From assembly GCA_003439945.1 (NCBI GenBank), contig QVRM01001785.1, positions 1 through 64,000 on the forward strand: a stretch of 64,000 nt of DNA, given 5' to 3'. This document shows positions 45,901 through 56,380 of this stretch, piece by piece (positions within the stretch are counted from its first letter, which is position 1; each line of letters opens with the position of its first letter). The DNA is from Dermanyssus gallinae (lineage: Eukaryota; Arthropoda; Arachnida; Mesostigmata; Dermanyssidae). The position numbers and the translations under genes were made by a program. The notes below the pieces were generated by a model. It made no database searches. It worked only from the letters and a program-made list of their open reading frames with translations, and was not told where the DNA came from.

Positions 45901-46834
45901 TAGTGACATTCGACCAGTGAATATGCTGCCTGACGGTGTCGAGTCGATTAGCGCCTGGGGAGAATACGCCCTTGTGCTTTGCGGTCCCCCGGCTAAAAAC
46001 AGCAGCGGCGGCGGCAACACGGTGGCTGGAGCAAAGGCCACCGGATCCGCGAGTGCACCCGGTCCTGCGGGTATCCAGAGACTCTTTGTTCTCAAGTCGT
46101 TGGAGGAGACACCGACCGAAGTGCGGTGTCCTGGCGCTCTAGCCGCATCTGCGAGGCTTAGTAAAGTTGTTATCGGTAACGCGGTTAACCTTGCTCTTAC
46201 TCAGCATGGTAAGTTGTTGTTGTTCACATTCTTCGAAATAAACCACTGCGATGATGACAATAGCCACAAAGATTGCTACTTACGTTTGTTGTTTACCGGG
46301 TTGATTTCCTGACTGACAATAGACACTCCTCACAGTAACATATAGCATCGTAGCAGATAACATATTGCAGCACCTGCAGAACTCAACAAAAGTGTTCTAG
46401 CCAGATTACGTCACACATACAAAGCTTACAAAGAGGTATGCGTTCACCTTGCATATACAATTATTTTTGTTACCTGGTTTCGGTGGCCTCCTTCAGGCGG
46501 TCTGTACATGTGGGGCGCCGATCAGCCGTTCCCCGAGCTGAGCTGCCTACACAAATGTGTCGCTGACATCTTCGGCGGTCACGGCCGCTGTGTGGCCCTC
46601 CACAAGGACGGCTCACTCTATATGTGGACCAGCTCGTGCCATTCGCCGCTCCATCTCGAGGGCTGCCTGCTTGGCGGCGTTCGGCCCATTCACGTGGCGC
46701 TCGGACCGACGCTCTGCATATTCGTCAGCGAGGACCTCTCCTACTGGCTGTGGGATTACCAGAGTCCACAGACGACCCGTCTCGAACAGCTCAACGGCCT
46801 TCCTTTCGGTGGGGCCTGCGTTAGCCTCAGCTCG
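37386..46834 (+). CDS. HERC2-like gene, N-terminal region plus degenerate RCC1-like blades
   Basis: HERC2 is a giant HECT ubiquitin ligase. Ten exons (37386-37674, 38551-38826, 39617-40079, 40424-40918, 41501-41717, 42504-42716, 44098-44319, 45007-45128, 45904-46208, 46497-46834) join in phase with GT-AG borders to 980 residues. [12 protein letters not shown] resembles HERC2's N-terminal [24 protein letters not shown] its ILDSWVWGKQPD, and [20 protein letters not shown] its ALSFAFAFLRRAWRSGEDAD. Later exons match up to the first RCC1-like domain; beyond that only weak blades are seen ([17 protein letters not shown]). No DOC, ZZ or HECT part was found in the window. It may be a shortened paralogue, or HERC2 cut short. 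Exon 3/4 borders are uncertain. Confidence 0.85.
37730..37789. repeat. Hairpin in HERC2-like intron 1
   Basis: Arms TTAGCATTCCTAGTAGAG and its complement CTCTACTAGGAATGCTAA are separated by about 20 nt. The left flank (about 37706-37725, AGACTGCGTCAAGGCCTT) repeats a stretch of LINE-B at 34594-34612. Confidence 0.8.
38008..38095. repeat. (TTA)n microsatellite in intron 1
   Basis: About 29 uninterrupted TTA units. Confidence 0.95.
38387..38419. repeat. (TA)n microsatellite in intron 1
   Basis: TA run of about 32 nt, shortly before exon 2. Confidence 0.85.
38551..38826 (+). CDS. HERC2-like exon 2, Gly/Ala-rich then conserved
   Basis: The acceptor is GCCATCGTAG. It encodes a long Gly/Ala/Ser linker absent from vertebrate HERC2 and then the conserved [14 protein letters not shown]. 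Donor GTACGT, phase 1. Confidence 0.85.
38904..38977. repeat. Hairpin with (TA)n loop in intron 2
   Basis: Arms ATAGCTGACGCTTTGT and ACAAAGCGTCAGCTAT are exact complements around a TA-rich loop of about 40 nt. Confidence 0.88.
39617..40079 (+). CDS. HERC2-like exon 3, with poly-Thr linker
   Basis: The acceptor is TTGGTACCAG. It begins [12 protein letters not shown] and [16 protein letters not shown], aligning with KQRLVILERYFIA of HERC2. Then come Gln- and Thr-rich low-complexity stretches from ACA repeats. The end is uncertain: GTTAGT at 40080 (phase 2, joining exon 4 at 40424) or GTAAAC at 40084 (phase 0, joining at 40440). Confidence 0.75.
40424..40918 (+). CDS. HERC2-like exon 4, most conserved block
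   Basis: After an Ala/Ser/Gly-rich start it encodes [18 protein letters not shown], then [18 protein letters not shown] and SVWLEVV...FLRSV. These correspond almost residue by residue to HERC2. Donor is GTGAGT at 40919, phase 2. Confidence 0.9.
40987..41108 (+). mobile_element. SINE-1 copy 2 (head deleted)
   Basis: Begins CGAACCCGGGTTCGAGTCTC, so the first part of the tRNA-like head is missing. Body and end (GGCTGAGGGTCAGCC) are intact. It lies in HERC2-like intron 4. Confidence 0.8.
41126..41276 (+). mobile_element. SINE-1 copy 3
   Basis: Has the head (GAGCCCGGTGGCGTGGTGC) and end (GGCTGAGAGTCAGCCTG) but a deletion around the B box. It follows copy 2 in the same orientation. Confidence 0.8.
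41313..41475 (+). mobile_element. SINE-1 copy 4, most complete
   Basis: Full tRNA-like head with GGTGGCGTGGTGGCTTAAGT (A-box region) and GGGTTCGAGCCCC (B box), body TTTGTATTTATGGGGGTCCG and truncated end. It stops about 25 nt before the exon 5 acceptor. Confidence 0.85.
41501..41717 (+). CDS. HERC2-like exon 5
   Basis: The acceptor is TAAATTTCAG, only about 30 nt after a SINE copy. It encodes [20 protein letters not shown] and [14 protein letters not shown], matching QHLALAILLELAVQRG and SAPLLPLLQRFQSI of HERC2. Donor is GTAACT, phase 0. Confidence 0.88.
42504..42716 (+). CDS. HERC2-like exon 6
   Basis: Encodes [12 protein letters not shown] then [18 protein letters not shown], matching PNESFLRYLTLP and IDLRQTAVVVMAHLDRLA. 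The exon has 71 codons in phase 0 and donor GTAAGA. Confidence 0.88.
42880..42925. repeat. (TA)n next to (CATAA)n LINE tail
   Basis: A TA run followed by about four ACATA units that form the 3' tail of the LINE-C copy on the minus strand. Confidence 0.8.
42903..44040 (-). mobile_element. LINE family C, 5'-truncated, antisense in intron 6
   Basis: The minus-strand frame 43285-44223 encodes a non-LTR reverse transcriptase: [15 protein letters not shown] (catalytic Asp), [28 protein letters not shown] (catalytic DD), and [20 protein letters not shown]. The layout is CR1-like by inference. The element ends in a pentanucleotide tail at 42903-42922, as CR1-like elements often do. The start is lost; at the 5' break the sequence folds back on itself (43968-44015). 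The frame is open across the RT, so this is a fairly young copy, but the endonuclease is missing. Confidence 0.85.
43965..44016. repeat. Near-perfect palindrome at LINE-C 5' break
   Basis: Arms GATCATTTATAAACATGGCC and the exact complement meet with almost no loop. One arm belongs to the LINE frame ([27 protein letters not shown] DNA), the other is its inverted copy. Confidence 0.9.
44098..44319 (+). CDS. HERC2-like exon 7, entry to RCC1-like region
   Basis: The acceptor is GCGCTTCGTTTTAG. It encodes ARQEVYYWG, equivalent to LQEVIGWG, and [17 protein letters not shown], equivalent to RFLILSRNGRVYTQAYN. The exon has 74 codons in phase 0 and donor GTAAGT. The intron before it holds an antisense LINE-C. 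Confidence 0.82.
45007..45128 (+). CDS. HERC2-like exon 8
   Basis: Encodes [20 protein letters not shown] and CGKLYKWLL, a weak RCC1-like blade lacking the usual glycine pattern. Ends in phase 2; the two left-over bases AG combine with T of exon 9. Confidence 0.72.
45345..45790 (-). mobile_element. LINE family C, 3' fragment, antisense in intron 8
   Basis: Shares many blocks with 42950-43310 in the same orientation: CCAAATAGGCGAG, GTTTGGCCATCCGCCAAGCA, CGAATTCA and ACGGCTTTTGA. It covers only the 3' untranslated and final coding parts and is more diverged than the intron 6 copy. Confidence 0.8.
45904..46208 (+). CDS. HERC2-like exon 9
   Basis: Encodes [20 protein letters not shown], a Gly/Ala insert, RLFVLKSLE and [11 protein letters not shown]. 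Phase and donor (GTAAGT) fit its neighbours. Similarity to RCC1 repeats is only in the pattern of hydrophobic residues. Confidence 0.72.
46497..46834 (+). CDS. HERC2-like exon 10, two RCC1-like blades
   Basis: The acceptor is CCTCCTTCAG. It encodes [34 protein letters not shown] and LSYWLWDYQ. The G-x-L/V-Y-x-W core of RCC1 repeats is visible twice. Donor is GTGAGT, phase 0. Confidence 0.82.
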
Positions 46835-46944
46835 GTGAGTAAGCAGCGATTTTTCCCCACATTTACTCCCTTTGTCCGCACGAATCCTTCGTTGCAATGT
46901 TTTGCTTCTCCACTTTGGTCACTAGTAGAGTTCCGCAGATCTTA

Positions 46945-46948
<4 letters not shown>

Positions 46949-47000
<52 letters not shown>
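46949..47000. repeat. (TA)n microsatellite in front of SINE-2
   Basis: About 50 nt of TA directly preceding the SINE-2 fragment. Confidence 0.9.
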
Positions 47001-47001
<1 letters not shown>

Positions 47002-47040
47002 CGGCGTGGTCTACTGGGCTAGTGCGCTAGTCACCGTCTG
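47001..47040 (+). mobile_element. SINE-2 head fragment
   Basis: GCGGCGTGGTCTACTGGGCT then AGTGCGCTAGTCA match the A-box half of the SINE-2 units at 18.2 and 24.3 kb. It stops before the B box. Confidence 0.65.
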
Positions 47041-47059
47041 AATAAAGGGGGGGGGGATC

Positions 47060-49670
47060 CCACTTGAGGGGGTTTAGCGTAGATCGCGCTTTCCTAAACC
47101 AATACGAGTCGGAGAGGGCCTGGTTCGCGTCGAGGAGTTAGTTCCTCATTGAGACACCAAAGGATGATGTTCTCCATCAACTTCCCCATAATATGCAATA
47201 TAAAAGTTGTTCGACATCTATCCACGTAAATTCTCTTCTCCGTCGGTCAGTACTGGTCCAACAAACCATCATATTTGTCTCCTGTGGGGCTAGGCGTCGG
47301 CCCAGGCTGCCTCCTTTCTTACCCCGCATATCTCCTCCACCTTTTCCCGGTAGACTGGGCAGGCCATTTAAGACATAATAGGCGCAGTTCGTAGCATGCA
47401 ATACAAGCAATAGAAGTACAAAGGCCACGGTTTCAATACATCTAGTCCATAGATCCTCTATAGCCTTCATATCACGAGCAAATTATTTAAGGTCCTTAGA
47501 CCAAAATACCCATATACGGCGCGTATCACAGTATCTCTTTCCGGAGAGATACTTCTTGAGGTTTCCAAATAGATAATAGTTGCAGGGGTAAGGTCCGGAG
47601 GATATAGTGATGCTCGACAGCTTGGAGCTTTAGTTAGCGTAATTTGGCCATGACAAATGGTGATGCGTAGTAATTCCTACTTATTGCTCTTCCTGCAGAA
47701 AGGTAGTCAATCAGTCAATAGAATACCTTTTGCATCTTAGAAATGAATAAAAGAGAATGAGAAGACCGTAGAAGAACGGTCACGAAAACTTTTCTGGTCG
47801 CGATCCACTCCTTGATGGCATCTTACCGTTCTAGAGTGAAGTGCTGCTTCCAGGATTCGTTGGCGGTTACGAACCGGCACAAAAATCCTGCGGAATTCGT
47901 CCAAAATGTCCAAATTGCTCCTCGAAAAATAACTGACACGCACGTCAGTTTTTGCTAAATGTTTAGCTCCTGCAATATCCACTTTGTTTTTAATTTTTTA
48001 ATGCATACATTTTGATATTATTTAATTTGCAATATTTGGTGCACCGGAACGTGGTGCACCTCTGTGCTCATACTAGCTCGTTTAAATAAGCCAATTCATT
48101 TGGTAATGATGATAATCGAGGGGAGGGGGCAAACATCGAGAACCCCTCGCTCGACGCTCTACCGTGGCTGAGTGCACTCACGATTAGTTGTTGTCGATGA
48201 GGCAAATTATCTTTTCCGTCGTTGTCGCCAACCGTATGGACCAGTCAAACTTCTCGATCTTGGCTCTTAGGTCGGGATTTCTCGTGTTCTTTTTTCGTGT
48301 TCCGGTTGTATGTTAAATGTACCGGCATTGCATACCAACGGACTAATCTATGTCCCAAGTCTATAGTTCCTTCTGTTGACCCCATACTTCATGGGAGTTT
48401 GTTGTCCGCGCACGGCTATTATTATATGTCAATATATGCATATAGACGTAACGATATTCATTTTCAACATATGGTCAACGTTTCGCTATTTAGGGCAAAA
48501 ACAACATGTATTATTGAAGTTTATAAGTGTCTTTATTAACTTTCTCATTCACTTGGCAAACGGTGGCTATCATCACATTGTGCCTATTTGACGGTTAGCA
48601 ATGAGCCACGCTTTTCTCTCTGTTCAGCAAACGTGTGCTTTTGAACAGCTACGCTCTCACAAAAACACTACCAAGGACATTCAGTTCTGGTTACCTTGTT
48701 CGTAAACAGATCACTCATATATGAAGTGATGATGTCCGAAAAACAAAAAACTAGTCCACTTTGTAGCATGGGGGTTGATCCTCGCTTTCTTGCCGGGGGG
48801 TCGTTAGACTGTACACGACTCCTCTTCGCTTACGCAGTTTAATGTGTTAACCTATCGTGATAGTGATTACTCATATGCTTCCAGTAAAAAAATGCAGTAA
48901 TTAGAACATCGCTAAACAACTATATAACACTGATTATTTGTTTGTTACTCTCTAGCCTCCTACAGCAATTACATTTATTGGTGCTATATATTTCTTTCAA
49001 TTAGCTATCGTTCTGAATACCACAATTATTACGTAAATTGAGGTACTTGGGGTACACGTTTGCTTATGGCGAATTGTGCTGTTAAGTTCTTTTTCATTCT
49101 AGTCTAGTTTTGAAAGACATGTTGATGTAGCTAGATACCTAAGAGGAAGGTGTTGACTGACTTCAAACAGGGGTAAGTTCTTCTAGGGTCACTAACATAC
49201 GACAGGGCCACGTTTGGTTGGGTGCTGGCCAATCTGTTGTTATTAAAAAGGCCCGATTCGATGTCATCTGTCTAAGTTGCAGATATCCCTCGACAATTGG
49301 AGATACCGACTAATTTAGACAGGCGACTCGTACTCACGCACGTCAACATCAAATCTGAAGCTGCTTCCTCGCTCAATTTAGTTTAGCTCTCGGCTAGCTT
49401 AGGATTGTTTTACATTAATGCTGACTGTTCGCATCGTAGCGTGGGTCTAGATAAAACAAAGCAAGAAAGGTTTTACTCTTATGATAAGTGAGGTGGCGGT
49501 ATGTATTCCGTCACTATCGCAGCGGTCTTTAGTAACACTTGTAGTAACAACGGTTGTAGTGGAACGCTGAGTTCGTGCCACGGAGCTCACGGCTAATGGT
49601 AAATTGGTCTGCTAATGCCTTTTGCACTTGTATATATTGGTTTATATATTCATCACAAAGGTGTTCTACC
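47060..49670. other. No gene seen; intron or 3' flank of the HERC2-like gene
   Basis: No exon matching HERC2 or any other family was recognised. Short open frames on both strands lack splice support. Confidence 0.5.
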
Positions 49671-49679
49671 TACCTACAG

Positions 49680-49787
49680 AGAAAGGAGATGATGCGGTAC
49701 GCTAAGAGGAAGTGGGAAAGTGATGGGAAACTGGGAGCAAAAGTGACGTTGTACAACCAACGCGACATCGATAAAGGAGCCGTGTAA
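49680..49787 (+). CDS. Possible terminal exon of the HERC2-like gene
   Basis: After a good acceptor (TTCTACCTACCTACAG), 35 codons run in phase 0, the phase left by exon 10, to a TAA at 49785. They give a basic segment with YAKRKWESDGKLGAKVTLYN. I know of no similar HERC2 segment. If used, the protein would be about 1,015 residues. It may equally be the end of another gene or a chance reading. Confidence 0.35.
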   Translation, partial: RKEMMRYAKRKWESDGKLGAKVTLYNQRDIDKGAV

Positions 49788-49799
49788 ACAGGATCTCTG

Positions 49800-50295
49800 T
49801 CACGCTTTTAAATTTGTGTCACGTAGTAGAGTATGTAGGCTTAGTTGTCAAGTAACAGTGGCACCTGAGAGATGTCCTTTTTTAGCTATATGCCGCCTCC
49901 CAGCCGCAATCTTGGTGTGCATGCGTATACGTAATTAAACGCTTTTGTCAACTGGTTCAAGGGAGGGCAAAGCTTTGCAAATCCAACGAGCCCTATGCAA
50001 TTGAACTGTTGTTCCATGACTTTGTCCCTTGATCAGCAAAAACAGCGACCATGAGAATAAGACTAACTATAGCAACCATAACGTCACCATCAATTAATTA
50101 ACTCAAACTCAAATGATCCGAGTTCAATCGTCCCTGTCCCCTGCATGAAGCTCGCGCGTACGGGGCTCAATAATTCACTCGCGAAGTTGCACTTTCTACA
50201 CAAGACACATCAGAAGGGTCACTAGCCGGTGTATATAGCTGGCAAAACTAGAATCACTGCGACCAAGTCTCGAATGGTCGCGTATACGCACACAC

Positions 50296-50334
<39 letters not shown>

Positions 50335-50640
50335 TGTATGTGGAGCCGGCAGAGGCGCTATCTCTCTAGCTTTTCGCCGCGCCTTGTTAGTCAGTGTTCT
50401 AATGAGCGAAGGCAGTAATATAGATCCCATGAGCTGCCTATGGCGAGTTGCTTCTGTACTATGTGTGTGAATGTAGACGCGAGACGTCTATGAATGCTGC
50501 TTCTCGGTCAAGGAAGGAGAACTCGTACGCTGTCGTACACATCATTTCAGCAACGGATGCACAACTGGTCCGCACGTGAATGCTGCTGGGTGATACTTCT
50601 CCTCTCAGGCTGCTTGATGGGTGCTCTGCTCCGATAGGGT
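49800..50640. other. Intergenic; convergent gene ends
   Basis: Between the HERC2-like gene and the convergently transcribed glutamate carrier. It holds a (TA)n run at about 50297-50331. An ATTAAA at about 49935 could serve as a plus-strand polyadenylation signal. The right part is presumably the carrier's 3' untranslated region. Confidence 0.5.
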
Positions 50641-50653
50641 TGCGTTGGTGCTC

Positions 50654-50792
50654 TTACTGGATGCCGAGTAGCTTTTCAGCGACGCCCAGATAGTAGACGG
50701 TCTGCGCAATGCCAAACAGCGGGGCAATGACGATCATTCGGCAGCCGGCGCCCTTGAAGAATGCTTTGATGCCCTCATGCTTGAGTATTTTC
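50654..50792 (-). CDS. Glutamate carrier last exon
   Basis: The acceptor is CGATTTAG. It encodes [19 protein letters not shown] and [19 protein letters not shown], the sixth transmembrane helix, and ends LLGIQ with TAA at 50654-50656. Confidence 0.95.
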
Positions 50793-53691
50793 CTAAATCG
50801 AGCGAGAGTCGACGGCACAATGCAAGCAAGCAAGAATGCGTGCAACCACAACGCAGTTATTAGACGTGACTGACTGGTAGCATTTGGCAGAACGCCAAAT
50901 TATTAACAAAAACACTCTGAACGTATACACAGCAAATTGCTGCACATTGTCGGTCGCTTCCTATTACGCCCTGTTCCAGGTCACGTGTTTCCAATCTGTA
51001 ATCGGTGCCACAGTTTACCAGATAGACACTGTGTCCACCGAGACACGATCAAATGATGAGTACACGACTGTGTACTGAGTTAGCGCTGAAGTCGTACACA
51101 CGTTTGCATAATCGACGTATAGTCAACACAACAAATTAAGACACCGAAGCTGTGTCTCACTCTCTGATTTGCCGCCCACCCGCACCTAGATTCATTATAG
51201 TATATCCCACGCACACGTCAGTTCCTCTCCGCCCCCTAAACATAGAAACACCTTGGGACCTCGAATCCCTGTACAGTGGACTAGAACACGTTCGTGCCAG
51301 CAGCCGGCCGATACCTCCATCTACTACGACTGTGTGCTACGTTGACCAATCTCACTCAGTGAATGACAAGTGATGCCGTTACTAGGGGCAAGTAAATCGG
51401 TGAGGACGGACACACCCTCATTCGGCTTCGTTGTTATTATTATTATTATTATTGGATTTTTGGTTTTGTTGCCCTTCTGTGTATCACGAGTACGCACAGC
51501 AGCAGGTGCTGCATAAATGCATCCAATCCAGTTCGTTATGAGATGCAATGCCACTTACTTAATTGCATCGCCGACCCCGCTGTAAGTCTCCTCGCCGGTA
51601 CCCTTGTTCAGCAGCTGGAGACGTGTCTTAACCACGTCCATTGGATTGACAGCGCCGGCGGCCGTCAGGCCGGCGACGCAGCCGGCGACGAAGCTCGCCC
51701 AGAACACCGTTGTGCCGTCGCTGCGTTTCGGCCCCAACGAGTTGAGGTTGGCGAACAGTGGAAAGTAGATCATCGAGAACGATACGTCGCGCAGCATTGT
51801 CGCTCCCGTGCCCTTGTATAGGCCGACGAGGCCTTTGCTCTTGATCAGGTCGAGGGCAATCTTCGTTGCCGACAGTCTTTGGGTTCCGGTGCCGCTAGCT
51901 GCGGTGTGAGCAGTCAGTTCAGAGGCCACAGGTGCCGCAACATAGTAAAAGGCATCATTTAGTTGAAAGAGTACAACGCGAAACGTTTCGTGGCTCAAGC
52001 TCAAGCAATGCAGATGCGCACACTACCTCTACTACTACTACTACTACGAGTAGTGAACAATCACTTAATTGGTTCTGTTAGTCAAGTTCAAATTATACGT
52101 GTTTGCCATTTGCTGTTTGTTATACCGTACCAACTCGTCCGGCGTCCTGTAGCTGAATCTTGAGCAGCTCCATTGGTGTTGTAATCACGATCTGGCAGAA
52201 CCCTGCCCCTCCGCCGGCCAGCATTTCGTTTCGAAGTGAGAGCTTTCTGCAATCACCAATTACATGATTATCGGTCCAACTATATCTGTATATATATATA
52301 TATATAGCTCTTATGTAAAACTGGGGCAATTTATATCATTCTTGATTCTACATGCTTTCATTACAAAGCTTGGATATCTTGCTAAGCTTCTGTCTAGCTT
52401 GGGTATCGGACGTATGTCGCACAGAAGTAGCTTACCCAGTTCGGGCATCGGTGAGATGGTGTCTGAAGAAATCATTGGCCGTCAGTTTAATCGCCTTCTC
52501 TGGCGTGATCAGCAGAATGTTGACAGCCGATCCTCTGTACATTCCTAGAAAGCCTTCGCGCGCAAACGTCTTTCGGAAACAGTCAAGCATCGACCTATAC
52601 TGCGCCTCCCCATTGGGTCCGATCTGAAAACGACCAGCGTACCCGAATTATAATAACCGTCCTACATTAGCTAGGCGTTGGTTAAACGGTGATGAGACCA
52701 AATAGCCGAAACGCAAACCATGGCCAAATTAGTGTTCTGTAAATTTGAAGTCCAGGTATTAAACACTGAGTGGGATAGGATAGAGTCGCACTTAAAATTA
52801 TAAATATATAAATGCGAAAAAAATACGCTTCTATTAGTTTATTTCCTATAATCCGATCGAACGAAGCAACAATCGGTTACTGCGCGTAATACAATTGTGA
52901 GACTGAATCAGATGCAACGCAACTATGGTGCAACTATGACAGTACACTCGATCGTGTGCGCATACTGGTCGCGAGGATCCCTTAATTGCGTGTTAAACGT
53001 GGTTAAAGTGGTGTGTTGCTTTTACAACTATCATATATACATACATAGCGCCACATGGCGTCACGAGATAGTTTTTGTTGTCTAGTGGCAGTTGTTGCTG
53101 TTCATCACTTTGTTGGGAGTCATGGCTGTTAGATTATTTGCTATCGAAGTGCAGCTGCTATTGGCCTGTGATACTAAACAAGAATACGCTCCAATATTAG
53201 TGTTCGTAGACTCGTGCTGACGTGTATCAGTTGGACATGTTTTGTTTGTGTCTCAGCGCTTTGAATGGCCGATGAACACTAGTTGAGCGTGCCCCACTGA
53301 GCCAGGCCGGCCGCCGAGATTGCCGGTTGTGGTCATGTAACTAGAGATCGACAGATAGACAAGCTGATAGGTATATATATGCATATGTATGTACTTTGCG
53401 TGACTAAACGACCAAAATGTGGTTGTGCGGAGCTCGCGTCATGGGGCCGGTTGGGGAAGCATCGATTCACGTCACCCGGCCAACTCAGTTATACAAACCA
53501 TGTCTGCGGTTTGCATAACTGAATGTATGGCCGTGCGGTACGGTAGAAGCTGCCGCCGTTGGCACTGACTAGCGGGGTCAGACTTAAGACTGGCGCTTTG
53601 CTACGCGGGATTAGAAAACAAGTCGGTCCACGAAGCAGCAATCTAAAGCGATATGTTTATAAGTGGCCCACTGTACGTATACGGTATATGC

Positions 53692-53724
<33 letters not shown>

Positions 53725-56332
53725 CACATGAGTCGTTGAGAGATCAGTATTTCTTATATGTTTGATCTCACATGGAATCGAATTTCTCTATTAAGCTATT
53801 TCATATTTTCTGGTAGAGAGTTTGTTGTTTCGTTATCTATTGGTAGAAGTACATGTTATATATTACTGAAGAGTGGCACATGGGCGCAGAACAACGATGA
53901 CCAAGTGATCTTAAACGTTATAGACGCCTCGAGGCGTTCGTTTCAATCGCAGTTTTAGCATGTAACATTTAAAGCATCTGACGAGAAGGTTCCGGCAGTT
54001 GCATATCAAGCATTTGGTGTTTTCGTGTGCGTTTTACTTTCTGTGTAAGTCCCCCCCCTTGAAAACAAACATCTCTGATCGCCCTTGTGAGATCGTGGGA
54101 TCCGCCGGTTTTTACGATTCGGCGTAGCAATTAGACGATTCAACATAGCCTCACTATGTGTGCTATCAGCACAAAGCGGAAAAATGGTCAGTCAACACAA
54201 CTTCTATTGCAGCTAATGGGACCAATAAGCCAGCAAAAGCAACTGCCGCATTACGTCGTACGGCGACACCACGACAGCAACACGAGCGCAGTGCGTGCGT
54301 GCAATAGAGTCGATTGTCTGAAGAAACAGGAGCCTCATCGACAGGACCCCCCCCCCCCTGTTTGTCGCACTTGACCTCGCATCTATATACAGATGACGCT
54401 ACGGGTCACGTCGGGCGACACCAAAAAGTGGAGAACCAGCAAAAACAGCAATAATAACAACAACAATGAGAGTAACAGCAACAACTACAACAACAACAGC
54501 AGCAACAGTAACGACCTGCCGACAAAGACGGCTGCAACGTCAGCTGCGAAATCTCAATCCGCACGACGACCAATATGCCTTTGCATCATCATCTTCTTCA
54601 TCTTCCCTATGTGTCCGGTCATATATATATATATATATATATATAGGGAAGACAGGGTGGCGACAACAACACGCCCGCAAGAGGCCTGCCATCCCCTCGT
54701 GGCCATTCACTAGGTCAGCAGTGGTGGTGGTCACACATATACTCACGACGACAGCAGACACCAAACCAACGTTATGACCACCACTATCCCGTCTATCCTG
54801 GATCCTCATTGTCATCCATCGTCCATAGATAACGTGGTGACCAGAGCTCTATGAGACACTTCCTATCTCTCGCTCTTCTTGGGCACGTCTCCTCATACGT
54901 GTTTTGATTACCACCCCCCCCCCCTCCACCGTGGTCCCCACCAACCAGCGTTCGTGGTGACACTCGATGACAGTTGCGACGCGTGCCGGGGGTGCAGCTG
55001 CGTGCCCGGCTGTAACGCCAAATAGTACGGTTGACAAGAGCGGTGGTTCTTCTCACGTGTTGTTGTTGTTGGTGTTGTTTCTCGGGCAGTGTCGGCCAAA
55101 TACCGTTGTTGTTGTTGTTGTTTGTGTACGTTTTTCTACGCACGCGTAGATACAGACCACACGCGCGGGCATGCTATATATATATGCTGCAGGAGACGGT
55201 TGTTGCTGTTGCCGTTTCTACAACTACTTTTCTTTTACTAAAGCAGATACACCCCAAAAACAAAACAGATAGAACGTGCGCGGCGCAAGGAGGCAGAAAG
55301 AAGAAACGGTGATTGGGAGTCAGGAAGGGGGGGGTTGAAAGACAGAACAGCAAAATCGGGGTACCGATGCAACCCTAATTGACGGGTGACGATGACCATT
55401 GAATGGTGGTAGAACTCAACTGCCCCCATTATTCTCGCTCTTATCGAGTTGTCATCATCGATCTCTTCTTCTTCTTGCCTGCGACTTAACCTCGTGTCCT
55501 CGTACTCGCCGCCGTCACGACCGGTCACGTGTTCACGGTGTCTCCACGCACAACTTGACGCGCTTTTTCGTGGCGCTGCGCGAAGTCATGAAAGCGCCGT
55601 GGCAAGCGTCGCGTCAGTTCGACTGAGGGCCCCCCAAACGGCCCACCACTAACAAGCGATGCAAACCATGGTAGTGTTCATGATGATGAACAGCTTAGAC
55701 TTAGAGAACACACAGGCCACCGACGAGAGCCGGCCGAATTCGAAAGGAAACGATCGATCGTAGACTTGGCGGCCAGATGATAGCCCGCATGCAGATAGAT
55801 GCATGTGACGCATCTGCAACCCGGCATGTCAACCCGTTCTGCCAGTAGTTCTGGGGCAGCCATTACGACCACCACCACTACGACCACGACCACCGCGAAC
55901 ACTACCAACCGACAGGGCCAACAACGTGCATGCAACACGTGACTAGAGAGCGGCACCGATGCCAGCCTGCGGCCAGCATCAGCCGTCTGTCTAAGTCTGC
56001 GACTTGCCCCGGCGGTGCCCCGTTCCCGCACTCAGCGCATTCGTTGTATCGGTCCGAGAACAGAGAACGTTGGTGGAGAAGAGAAAGAAACCGTTCGGTG
56101 GTGCGATCTTTTGCGACCTTGCGGCGTTGGCGGCGGTTACGACGAAGGCGCCAGTAGCAGCAACCGCGTCAATCGGCGCGGTCAGAGACTGCGCCACAGC
56201 CTCTGCAACAGAGTAGCGTCGTCGAGTCGGCGATACAGCCGACGGCGTACGCACTAAGATCAAGCGTCCACCATGTTCTTACTCGCTGATTTTTTTCTCT
56301 TTCATGTCTTTAATTTTTCGCTTGACTTTGAA

Positions 56333-56380
<48 letters not shown>

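Noticed and set aside
46613..46897. Minus-strand open frame over exon 10
   Set aside because: The plus strand has RCC1-like motifs and matching splice phases; the antisense frame has none.
48222..48591. Continuation exons of the HERC2-like gene
   Set aside because: The open frames have no similarity to HERC2 and no fitting acceptor in phase 0.
54393..56257. Several overlapping open frames on both strands
   Set aside because: They lie in the glutamate carrier's first large intron in GC-rich or CAA-rich DNA, have no recognisable domain, and different frames are open at once.
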